A DNA stretch of 64,000 nucleotides from SZUA-22 sp963751695 (GTDB lineage Bacteria; Bacteroidota; Ignavibacteria; Ignavibacteriales; Melioribacteraceae): the NCBI GenBank assembly GCA_963751695.1, contig CAVVVP010000005.1, forward strand, positions 186,001 to 250,000, written 5' to 3'. The notes under the pieces were generated by a model. That model made no database searches. It had not been told where the DNA came from and worked only from the letters and a program-made list of their open reading frames with translations. Positions 8,997 through 16,406 of this stretch are shown in pieces (within the stretch, counting starts at the first letter, position 1; every line of letters starts with the position of its first letter). A program made the position numbers and the translations under genes.

Positions 8997-9539
8997 TTAA
9001 AACCCAATCGTCGCACTCAGACTAACCATCGATAGATTAGTTGGTCCGCTTACTGCTATAGATTCCCACTCTAATCGAGCACCGATTGGACCTAAATGTA
9101 CTCCTACACCTAGTCCATATAAGAAATCAGTACTACTATCACTCTCGGTCTGCCCAAGAAAAGAAACATCAGTATTAGAGAACATTACACCAGCTTTTGC
9201 AAACAGATCAATAATAGCAATTTTAAGTCTGCCAACTGCTTCTACATCCCATCCAGCAGTTTTAGCTTCGTAAATTGAGCTAAGATACTCAGAACTAATA
9301 GTACCAAAACTTCTATAGCCCCCTTCAATATTAAGAAAGTCTGTAAGATGATATCCTGCAAATATTTTCCATGCGGTAGAGTTTTCATCGATTTCTTTTA
9401 CTTGATCAACAGCGTCACCTATCTCAGAACTAAAAAATGTGTTGCCTATTCCAGCACCTAAATATATTCCTTGAGCTGAAACTATAATTGTTGAAAATAG
9501 TAGTATTAGTATCGTAGATCTAAATAATTTGTTAAACAT
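8997..9539 (-). CDS. Small exported outer-membrane beta-barrel protein (OmpA/OmpW-type fold)
   Basis: The 180-residue protein has a signal peptide ending at IIVSAQ. The mature part looks like an 8-stranded barrel: it opens GIYLGAGIGNTFFSS, contains FAGYHLTDFLNIEGGYRSFG and FLYGLGVGVHLGPIGARLEWE, and ends with the terminal strand SLSATIGF (Phe at the C-terminus, typical for BAM substrates). Proteins of this size are usually annotated as outer membrane beta-barrel or porin family. No enzymatic motif is visible. It sits 59 bases downstream of another small exported barrel protein, in the same orientation, between two relics of the DUF1254 duplication. Confidence 0.7.
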   Translation of the reverse strand: MFNKLFRSTILILLFSTIIVSAQGIYLGAGIGNTFFSSEIGDAVDQVKEIDENSTAWKIFAGYHLTDFLNIEGGYRSFGTISSEYLSSIYEAKTAGWDVEAVGRLKIAIIDLFAKAGVMFSNTDVSFLGQTESDSSTDFLYGLGVGVHLGPIGARLEWESIAVSGPTNLSMVSLSATIGF

Positions 9540-9598
9540 AATTTCTCCTTAAATGAATGTATATATAAATTAGTGTTTCAACTTAAATTGCATAATTG

Positions 9599-10057
9599 CT
9601 AAAAGACAAATCGTATATTAAAACCAAATCCTCCCCAAACGAAATCAGTGTTTTCAATTAATCTTAAACGGGGACGCCAATCAGCACCTATAGCTAACGG
9701 AATTCCATTAAAATGATATTCCAAACCGGCCTCCGCAGCAACCCCAAGTTTAAAAGGACTCCCTAAAAATGCATATGGTCCAAATCCTAAATACCAATTG
9801 AACGCTTCACCACCAAGGGGTCGATAGAAGAAATCCCAAAGCAGATCGATACCTACCCCATCTCCAAATGATAGATCTCCATGGATTCTACTAAATTTAG
9901 ACATACTAAAGACAGCATCTAAAGCAACGTTACCGCCTGTTACTTCCCCAAATCTTACTCCAATTTCTTGTGCATTTGTAAAATTTGTCGAACCAAAAAG
10001 GAATAGAAGTGATAGAAGAATAATTTTTGAAATTGAGTTTTTAATACGTTTGTTCAT
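9599..10057 (-). CDS. Small exported barrel-like protein of unknown function
   Basis: The 152-residue protein has a signal peptide cut near TNAQ (about residue 30), then beta-rich sequence with glycine turns (GVRFGEVTGGNVALD, YLGFGPYAFLG, LEYHFNGIPLAIGADWRP) ending in FGFNIRFVF, a good outer-membrane terminal strand. I do not recognise a specific family; similar short proteins occur widely in Bacteroidota. Its position between the DUF1254 tail relic (upstream) and the other small barrel gene suggests that both barrel genes lie inside the segment rearranged during the DUF1254 duplication. Confidence 0.6.
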   Translation of the reverse strand: MNKRIKNSISKIILLSLLFLFGSTNFTNAQEIGVRFGEVTGGNVALDAVFSMSKFSRIHGDLSFGDGVGIDLLWDFFYRPLGGEAFNWYLGFGPYAFLGSPFKLGVAAEAGLEYHFNGIPLAIGADWRPRLRLIENTDFVWGGFGFNIRFVF

Positions 10058-10127
10058 GCTTATTTCCTTTTAATATGTTTAATTCATTTTAGTTGTTATT
10101 AAATCTACAAATAGTATAGATAACAAC

Positions 10128-10175
10128 TTATTTTATAGAAGTAATTTCACCAGATATCCATGTTTTTTCATGCTT
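10128..10175 (-). pseudogene. Relic 3' end of a third DUF1254/DUF1214 gene
   Basis: On the minus strand about 15 codons read KHEKTWISGEITSIK and a stop (10128-10130). The same place in copy 2 reads WIEKTWRPGEVTLVK and a stop once its frameshift is repaired, and copy 1 has FDKTWKPGDFELVE. About 30 bases beyond the stop also match the copy 2 flank (6971-7002). Directly upstream the similarity switches to the upstream region of the DUF1254 gene (10170-10323 against 8610-8764). A full gene body has evidently been deleted between the two. Confidence 0.7.
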
Positions 10176-10323
10176 TGTTTTTTGTGGTTTTTAAATAGTT
10201 AAGAATAATAATTGATACCATTTGCATTAGCATTTAATTTATGCGACGTAAAAGATAATAAATAGAAAAGAGTTTTATATAGACAGGAGTGTCGAAAACA
10301 GAGTGGGATTTGGTTTCTAACTA
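10170..10323. repeat. Direct repeat, copy B: displaced DUF1254 upstream region next to tetR
   Basis: This copy matches 8610-8764 and carries the second GACA-N4-TGTC palindrome (10282-10293). It runs into the last codon of the tetR gene. The order tetR, repeat, gene tail suggests that the ancestral locus was tetR, operator, DUF1254 gene, and that this copy lost its gene. No other coding signal is seen in 10058-10320. Confidence 0.7.
10282..10293. promoter_or_regulatory. Candidate operator palindrome GACA-N4-TGTC (copy B)
   Basis: GACAGGAGTGTC lies about 30 bases beyond the tetR stop codon, within repeat copy B. The arms are identical to those of copy A and one centre base differs. See 8724-8735 for the reasoning. 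Confidence 0.35.
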
Positions 10324-10878
10324 ATTATTTTTTTTCATTAAAGGAATAACTGACTCAGTAACTTCGTAAGCTAATTCACTGAGCGAATCAACCGTGAAAT
10401 TGTCGAAGTCTATTTTTGAATACCAGGAATCGGCGAGTGTAAACCAAAGCAATTTACCAGCCTCAAGAGGTAAATCAATTTTAAAAAATGTCATGAATTT
10501 TGGAACTATAAAATCGGCAGATAGTTCTAAACCCTTCTTATAAGCATCATTAAATTGCTGTTGCTCTCTATTATTAAATAATTGTTTTGCGAACTGTAGA
10601 CCTACTTTAAATTCACTTAAAATAACATATAAATCAGGCATAAAGGAATGAAGTCTGTTTTCTAATTCTATATTGAAAATTTCGGTGGTAGATTTAAAAT
10701 GTAATTCAATTACCTTATGAATAAGGTCTTCCTTATTTCCAAAATAATAATAAAAATTTGTGCGGGGCAGTCCGCATTTCTTTGCTAGCGTCGTAATTGA
10801 AAGGCTCTTGGGTCCTTCTTCAGCAAAACAAAGGTAAGCTGCTTCAATCCATTTATTGTATGATTCTGAGTTTTTCAC
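10321..10878 (-). CDS. TetR/AcrR-family transcriptional regulator
   Basis: This 185-residue protein has the usual TetR length and layout. Its N-terminal helix-turn-helix spans residues 8-52: AAYLCFAEEGPKSLSITTLA, then KKCGLPRTNFYYYFGNKEDL, the classic YYYFGNKEDL recognition-helix pattern. The C-terminal all-helical part would bind a ligand and dimerise; its specificity cannot be read. It is the first gene of the minus-strand block down to the Omp85 gene and lies beside duplicated GACA-N4-TGTC palindromes, so control of the DUF1254/barrel/sulfatase genes is likely. It is divergent from glpK, and a palindrome at 10960-10975 lies between them. Confidence 0.88.
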   Translation of the reverse strand: MKNSESYNKWIEAAYLCFAEEGPKSLSITTLAKKCGLPRTNFYYYFGNKEDLIHKVIELHFKSTTEIFNIELENRLHSFMPDLYVILSEFKVGLQFAKQLFNNREQQQFNDAYKKGLELSADFIVPKFMTFFKIDLPLEAGKLLWFTLADSWYSKIDFDNFTVDSLSELAYEVTESVIPLMKKNN

Positions 10879-10959
10879 ACATCAAAAATAGTATTTTAAG
10901 GCTTAATTGACAATAACTAGACTAAAAACATTTGTAAATTTTTTTATATAAATAAGTTT

Positions 10960-10975
10960 CAGGTCTTATGACCTG
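10960..10975. promoter_or_regulatory. Palindrome in the tetR-glpK divergent intergenic region
   Basis: CAGGTC-TTAT-GACCTG is a perfect 6-bp inverted repeat with a 4-base spacer in the 331-base gap (10879-11209) between tetR and glpK. It could be the TetR autoregulatory site, an operator for glpK, or a small hairpin. It does not share arms with GACA-N4-TGTC. I see no tRNA or additional ORF in the gap. Confidence 0.35.
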
Positions 10976-11199
10976 CTCCCTAATGATGTAAAAATGATAA
11001 AGTTAGTTTGAACTAAAAGACTTCTGATAATTGATCAGGAGCTGTGTCTCAATTTAAGCTCAATTATTGAGGCCTAACCTTATTATAACAACTGTATCAC
11101 TTTTAAAAGGACTGGTCATTGAAATTAAAATGAAATTTATAATTTAATTTCGAAAATAGAATTTGTAACTTTAATAAGCATTTCATTCCATAAACCCAT

Positions 11200-11203
11200 G
11201 AGG
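11200..11203 (+). promoter_or_regulatory. Shine-Dalgarno deciding the glpK start
   Basis: GAGG lies 6 bases before the ATG at 11210, whereas the first in-frame ATG (11198) overlaps it and has no ribosome site upstream. Translation therefore probably begins MNKFILAIDQG. Confidence 0.55.
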
Positions 11204-11209
11204 ATGAGC

Positions 11210-12700
11210 ATGAATAAATTCATTTTAGCAATAGATCAAGGAACTACCAGTTCTAGAGCAATAATATTTGACAAAACAGGAAGTATTAAGTCGATAGCGC
11301 AAAAAGAATTTACACAGTTCTATCCTAATCCAGGTTGGGTCGAGCATGATGCAAATGAGATTTGGTCTTCACAAGTAAGTGTTGTGACTGAAGCGATAGC
11401 CAAAGCAAGCTTGGATGTAGAATCAATCTCAGCCATAGGTATTACAAACCAAAGAGAAACTACCGTTGTATGGGATAGAGATTCTGGAAAACCAATCCAT
11501 AACGCCATAGTCTGGCAAGATAGAAGAACAGCTGATTTTTGCTCAGAATTAAAAGCTGATGGAAATGATAAATTATTTAAAGATAAGACTGGTTTACTCC
11601 TTGATGCTTATTTTTCTGGGACAAAAATCAAATGGATTCTCGATAATGTTAAAGGTGCCAGAGAAAAAGCTGACAAAGGAAAACTTGCATTTGGAACTAT
11701 TGATAGCTGGTTAGTATGGAAATTAACCAATGGTAAAACCCATATAACTGATATCACAAATGCAAGTAGAACTTTACTCTTCAATATACATACAAAAATG
11801 TGGGATGAAGATATTCTGAATTTGCTAGAGATTCCAAGATCACTTTTACCTGAAGTTAGATCTTCGAGCGAAATATATGCAGAGACAGAGCATTCAAAGT
11901 TTGGTCTGGCTATTCCAATAGCGGGCATTGCTGGTGATCAGCAATCAGCATTATTTGGACAAATGTGCATTGAACCCGGAATGCTAAAAAACACTTATGG
12001 AACGGGTGGATTTTTAATGTTTAATACTGGAGATCAACCAATTGAATCAAAGAATAATTTACTTACTACCATTGCATGGGAAATCAATGGCAAAGTAACT
12101 TATGCGCTAGAGGGCAGCATATTTATTGCTGGCGCCGTTGTTCAATGGTTAAGAGATGGATTAGGTATCATAAATAAATCATCCGATATAGAAAAATTAG
12201 CACAAACCGAGTCGGATAATGGAGGAGTTTATTTTGTTCCAGCCTTTGCCGGCTTAGGAGCACCCCATTGGGATCAATTTGCCCGCGGAACAATTACTGG
12301 GTTAACTCGAGGAACTACGTCCGGACATATTGCTAGAGCTGCCCTTGAAGCTATAGCATTCCAAACGGTGGATGTACTTAAAGCAATGGAAGCAGATTCG
12401 GGAATAGAAGTTACTGAACTCAGAGTGGATGGAGGAGCGACTGCAAATAATTTATTGATGCAATTTCAATCAGATATACTTGGGATTCCTTTAGTACGTC
12501 CTAAAATATCTGAAACAACTGCACTTGGTGTAGCCTACTTGGCAGGATTAGCGGTTGGATATTGGAGCGGATTTGATGAAATCTCAAAACAGTGGGCTGT
12601 TGATAAAAGGTTTGAACCAGAAATGGATTCTGAGCAGTCAAACATATTGATGAATAATTGGTATAAATCTGTAGAAAGATCAAAAGGTTGGTTAAAGTAA
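11210..12700 (+). CDS. glpK: Glycerol kinase
   Basis: ATP-dependent phosphorylation of glycerol to sn-glycerol 3-phosphate in the cytoplasm. The product has 496 residues from the preferred start at 11210, the normal length. FGGY-kinase features are all present: the N-terminal phosphate loop AIDQGTTSSRAIIFD, the ITNQRET and VWQDRRT blocks of glycerol kinases, GIAGDQQSALFG, and the C-terminal ELRVDGGATANNLLMQFQSD. glpD starts two bases after its stop and glpF follows, so the three form a compact operon for glycerol uptake and oxidation. No GlpR-type repressor is present; the only nearby regulator is the divergent TetR protein. Nothing looks damaged. Confidence 0.96.
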   Translation: MNKFILAIDQGTTSSRAIIFDKTGSIKSIAQKEFTQFYPNPGWVEHDANEIWSSQVSVVTEAIAKASLDVESISAIGITNQRETTVVWDRDSGKPIHNAIVWQDRRTADFCSELKADGNDKLFKDKTGLLLDAYFSGTKIKWILDNVKGAREKADKGKLAFGTIDSWLVWKLTNGKTHITDITNASRTLLFNIHTKMWDEDILNLLEIPRSLLPEVRSSSEIYAETEHSKFGLAIPIAGIAGDQQSALFGQMCIEPGMLKNTYGTGGFLMFNTGDQPIESKNNLLTTIAWEINGKVTYALEGSIFIAGAVVQWLRDGLGIINKSSDIEKLAQTESDNGGVYFVPAFAGLGAPHWDQFARGTITGLTRGTTSGHIARAALEAIAFQTVDVLKAMEADSGIEVTELRVDGGATANNLLMQFQSDILGIPLVRPKISETTALGVAYLAGLAVGYWSGFDEISKQWAVDKRFEPEMDSEQSNILMNNWYKSVERSKGWLK

Positions 12701-12701
12701 A

Positions 12702-14261
12702 ATGAAAAGAGAAGAATTTGTTGATAGAATTGAGTCTGAAGATGGGTTTTGGGATGTAGTAGTTATTGGTGGCGGAGCTACAGGACTCGGCACTGCTTTG
12801 GAAGCCGCTTCAAGAGGATATAAAACTCTACTCTTAGAGCAGCATGATTTTTCAAAAGGAACCTCTAGCAGAAGTACAAAATTAGTTCACGGTGGAGTTC
12901 GATATCTTCAACAAGGCAATATATCTCTAGTTTTGGAAGCTTTAAATGAAAGAGGTTTACTAAGGCAAAATGCACCCCATCTGGTTCATGACCAATCTTT
13001 TGTTGTTCCCAACTATGATTGGTGGGATGGGCCTTTCTATGGTATAGGATTAAAGGTTTATGACATAATGGCTGGCAAGCTTGGACTTGGACCTTCCAAA
13101 ATACTTTCTAAAGATGAAACCATTAATCAGATCCCAAATATAGAACCAGAAGGATTACATGGTGGAGTGATTTACCATGATGGACAATTTGATGATTCTC
13201 GGTTAGCAATAAATCTCGCCCAGACAATTGCTGATCATGGTGGTGTTCCAATAAATTACATGGAAGTAGTAAAATTGTTAAAGCGGAACAATTTAATAAA
13301 TGGCCTTGTCGCTATAGATAAGGAAACCGGAAATGAATATAAAATAAATGCAAGAGTAGTCATTAATGCGACTGGAGTATTCACAGATAATCTATTGAAA
13401 CTGGATGATCCTGAAGCTAAGAAGATAATAGCTTTGAGCCAAGGAGTTCATATAATATTAAACAAAGAATTCTTACCTGGCGAATCTGCAATTATGGTTC
13501 CTCAAACTGATGATGGAAGAGTTTTATTTGCGGTACCTTGGCATAATAAAGTTATTGTTGGTACAACTGATACAGAAATTGCGGAAGCTGTTTTAGAACC
13601 AAAACCTCTTGATGAAGAAATTGAATTCATAATGAAACATGCATCAAAGTACATGCATAAAGATCCAAAAAAAGAAGATGTCAAAAGCGTGTTCGCTGGA
13701 ATAAGACCACTTGTAAAACCCGCTGAAAACAAAGGGACGGCCTCTATTTCCAGAGATCATTTTTTAGTTATTTCAGATTCTGGTTTGGTTACAATTACTG
13801 GTGGTAAATGGACAACATATCGAAAAATGGGTGAAGACACCATAAACCAAGCAGCATGGATAGCTGGACTTGTAGAAAAACCATGTGTTACAAAGGATCT
13901 TAGAATACATGGATGGCTTAAAAATAATGACCCTTCCGATCCACTATATGTATATGGATCTGATGCTGAAGCAATTCGTAAAATGGAATCGGATAATAAA
14001 TCTCTATCTAGAAAACTATCTGAATCATTTTCAATCAGTAAAGCTGAAATTATTTGGCATGTAAAATATGAAATGGCGAGAAGCGTAGAGGACGTTTTGG
14101 CAAGAAGAACAAGAGCACTCTTACTAGATGCAAAAGAAAGCATTAAAATGGCAGCAAAAGTTGCAAAAATATTAGCTAAAGAGCTTAATAAGTCACGTAA
14201 ATGGGAAAAGTCTCAGATAGAGAGTTATACTGAATTAGCAAAGAACTATATTCTAAATTAA
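12702..14261 (+). CDS. glpD: FAD-dependent glycerol-3-phosphate dehydrogenase (aerobic, GlpD/GlpA type)
   Basis: Oxidises glycerol 3-phosphate to dihydroxyacetone phosphate at the inner face of the cytoplasmic membrane and passes electrons to quinone. The FAD-binding Rossmann motif VVVIGGGATGLGTALEA is at residues 19-35, followed by the family blocks GTSSRSTKLVHGGVRYL and ITGGKWTTYRKMGEDT. The C-terminal helical DAO_C domain (about 390-519) includes ARSVEDVLARRTRAL. Its length of 519 residues is typical. The start is one base after the glpK stop, indicating translational coupling. No GlpB or GlpC subunits are present, so this is the single-subunit form. Confidence 0.95.
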   Translation: MKREEFVDRIESEDGFWDVVVIGGGATGLGTALEAASRGYKTLLLEQHDFSKGTSSRSTKLVHGGVRYLQQGNISLVLEALNERGLLRQNAPHLVHDQSFVVPNYDWWDGPFYGIGLKVYDIMAGKLGLGPSKILSKDETINQIPNIEPEGLHGGVIYHDGQFDDSRLAINLAQTIADHGGVPINYMEVVKLLKRNNLINGLVAIDKETGNEYKINARVVINATGVFTDNLLKLDDPEAKKIIALSQGVHIILNKEFLPGESAIMVPQTDDGRVLFAVPWHNKVIVGTTDTEIAEAVLEPKPLDEEIEFIMKHASKYMHKDPKKEDVKSVFAGIRPLVKPAENKGTASISRDHFLVISDSGLVTITGGKWTTYRKMGEDTINQAAWIAGLVEKPCVTKDLRIHGWLKNNDPSDPLYVYGSDAEAIRKMESDNKSLSRKLSESFSISKAEIIWHVKYEMARSVEDVLARRTRALLLDAKESIKMAAKVAKILAKELNKSRKWEKSQIESYTELAKNYILN

Positions 14262-14273
14262 CAGGAGTTTAGT

Positions 14274-14981
14274 ATGGTCCCCTTTATTGGAGAGGTGATT
14301 GGAACAATGCTTTTAATACTTTTAGGTAATGGAGTAGTTGCAAATGTTATTCTAAAAAACACAAAAGCATTCGAAAGCGGTTGGATTGTAATCACATTTG
14401 GTTGGGGAATGGCTGTATTTGTTGCAGTATTTTGCACAGGACCAATAAGTGGAGCACATATAAATCCTGCTGTGACCCTTGGTTTAGCGATTGTTGGAAA
14501 ATTTGATTGGTTAAATGTTCCAGTCTATATTTTAGGGCAAATCATTGGGGGCTCTTTGGGTGCCTTTCTTGTATGGGTACATTATCGCCAGCATTATGAC
14601 CTAACCGAAGATCAAGGAACCAAATTGGCAACATTCGGTACCATTCCAGCAATTCGATCAAAATGGAATAACCTTTTATCCGAAATAATTGGCACTTTCG
14701 TCCTCATATTTGGTGTTTTATATATTGCAGCTCCCGAAGTAGGAATTGGATCTCTTGATGCTCTACCGGTTAGTTTCCTCGTTTTTGCAATTGGTTTGTC
14801 ACTTGGTGGAACTACCGGATACGCAATTAATCCTGCTAGAGATTTAGCTCCAAGAATTATGCATTCTATTCTACCTATTAAAGGGAAAGGAAATAGTGAC
14901 TGGAGGTATGGATGGATTCCAGTTGTAGGACCAATAGTTGGGAGTATTTTAGCATCAGTTTTATATCTAATACTCAACTAG
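14274..14981 (+). CDS. glpF: Glycerol uptake facilitator (aquaglyceroporin)
   Basis: A six-helix MIP-family channel of 235 residues that lets glycerol diffuse across the inner membrane. Both pore half-helix signatures are present: SGAHINPAVTLG and YAINPARDLAPRI. The Asp after the second NPAR marks the glycerol-conducting branch rather than water-only aquaporins. An AGGAG ribosome site precedes the ATG. The gene closes the glpKDF operon and ends 14 bases from the convergent antiporter gene. The N-terminus (MVPFIGEVIGTML) is short but already includes the first helix. Confidence 0.94.
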   Translation: MVPFIGEVIGTMLLILLGNGVVANVILKNTKAFESGWIVITFGWGMAVFVAVFCTGPISGAHINPAVTLGLAIVGKFDWLNVPVYILGQIIGGSLGAFLVWVHYRQHYDLTEDQGTKLATFGTIPAIRSKWNNLLSEIIGTFVLIFGVLYIAAPEVGIGSLDALPVSFLVFAIGLSLGGTTGYAINPARDLAPRIMHSILPIKGKGNSDWRYGWIPVVGPIVGSILASVLYLILN

Positions 14982-14995
14982 TTATTAAACTATCT

Positions 14996-16348
14996 TTACT
15001 GTTTTGGTCTTACTTTCCATGTGAAGGAAAGTAAGACTATAGAGATCAGAGTAACTCCTAATATCGTCCAAATAATTATATTCCAGGCTGTTGCTGAATC
15101 GTAAACACCACTAAAAAAATTAATCATCCAGCCAAAACCTTTGGCTTGAATAGTTCGTCCGATATAACCAAATAGACCTATAAATCCAGCAGCTGTACCG
15201 ACTGCTTTCTTTGATGTTAGATCAAGACCGGCAACACCTAAAAGCATCACTGGAGGATATATAAAAAAGCCAACAATGGATAACATTGTCAAATCGAACC
15301 AGAGATTTCCAGGGGGATTCAAATATATTACAGCAAAAGCGAAAAGAATTGGAATCATGCACAACAGACTAATCATTCCCCTTCTTCCATCAAACTTATC
15401 AGAAATCCATCCCATTAGGAGTGTCGATGGAATTCCTCCAAATTCTAATACAAGAATTGCGATACCTCCACCTTCCAGCGTAGAATTTTTCATCTCACGT
15501 AAATATGTAGGTCCCCAATCTAGCATGCTATACCGCACGATGTATACGAATAGATTGGCAATAGCAAATAACCAAAGCATTCTATTTTTGAGAATATTAT
15601 CTACAAATAATTCGCGAGTGGAAAGCTCTTTCTCGGTTGAGGATAATACTATTTCTTCTTTTAAATCTGACTTAGAATATTCTTCAATTGGTGGCAATCC
15701 TAACGATTGAGGAGTATCCTTTAATCTTAAAAATAAATAAACTGATCCAACAGCAGCAATTATTCCTGGGAAATAGAAAGCAGCGCTCCAAGTTCCAAAG
15801 TAACCCACCGAATATGCTGCTAAAACACCAGCCAGGCCTCCGCCTATATTATGTGCTATATTCCAAATGGCAAATACAGAGCCTCTCTCCCTTAGGCTGA
15901 ACCAATGCCCAATCGATCTTCCACAAGGTGGCCAACCCATCCCTTGAACAAATCCGTTCATCGACCATAAAAACAGATGCATGTAATAATTGTTAAGTGC
16001 ACCAAAAGTAAAATTGAGAATTGCTGAAAGGAGCAATCCAAATGCCATAAACTTTCTTGGATTACTTCTATCTGAAAGGGAGCCCATGAGAAATTTACCA
16101 ATACCGTAGGATATAGCAGAAACTGCCAAAATGTTCCCTATCATACTATAATCATAATGAAGAGCTGTCTCAATATCTTTAGCTACAGTAGAGAAGTTAT
16201 TGCGCACTATATAAAAGGTCGCATACCCCATGAATGAAGCTTCAAGCACATTCCATCTATTTCGTTTAAAAGCTTGTGGAATTTTCGAATCGGGAATTCG
16301 ATCGATGTGCGGATCAGGCTTAAAATAGTTTATAAATTTAGTGAACAA
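14996..16348 (-). CDS. Organophosphate:phosphate antiporter family MFS transporter (GlpT/UhpT-like)
   Basis: A 450-residue, 12-helix major facilitator protein. The N-terminal FKRNRWNVLEASFMGYATFY, the GxLSDRSNPRKFMAFGL loop and the central WGPTYLREMKN segment match the OPA family, which exchanges inorganic phosphate for glycerol 3-phosphate, hexose phosphates or phosphoglycerate. Its position facing the glpKDF operon favours glycerol 3-phosphate, but it is on the opposite strand and belongs to the transcription direction of the genes to its right. The exact substrate is unproven, so no symbol is given. Confidence 0.85.
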   Translation of the reverse strand: MFTKFINYFKPDPHIDRIPDSKIPQAFKRNRWNVLEASFMGYATFYIVRNNFSTVAKDIETALHYDYSMIGNILAVSAISYGIGKFLMGSLSDRSNPRKFMAFGLLLSAILNFTFGALNNYYMHLFLWSMNGFVQGMGWPPCGRSIGHWFSLRERGSVFAIWNIAHNIGGGLAGVLAAYSVGYFGTWSAAFYFPGIIAAVGSVYLFLRLKDTPQSLGLPPIEEYSKSDLKEEIVLSSTEKELSTRELFVDNILKNRMLWLFAIANLFVYIVRYSMLDWGPTYLREMKNSTLEGGGIAILVLEFGGIPSTLLMGWISDKFDGRRGMISLLCMIPILFAFAVIYLNPPGNLWFDLTMLSIVGFFIYPPVMLLGVAGLDLTSKKAVGTAAGFIGLFGYIGRTIQAKGFGWMINFFSGVYDSATAWNIIIWTILGVTLISIVLLSFTWKVRPKQ

Positions 16349-16406
16349 TGGTCTTCCATAATATTGACACGTTATTCTTCTGTTTTGGTTTAATAAATAC
16401 TAGTCC

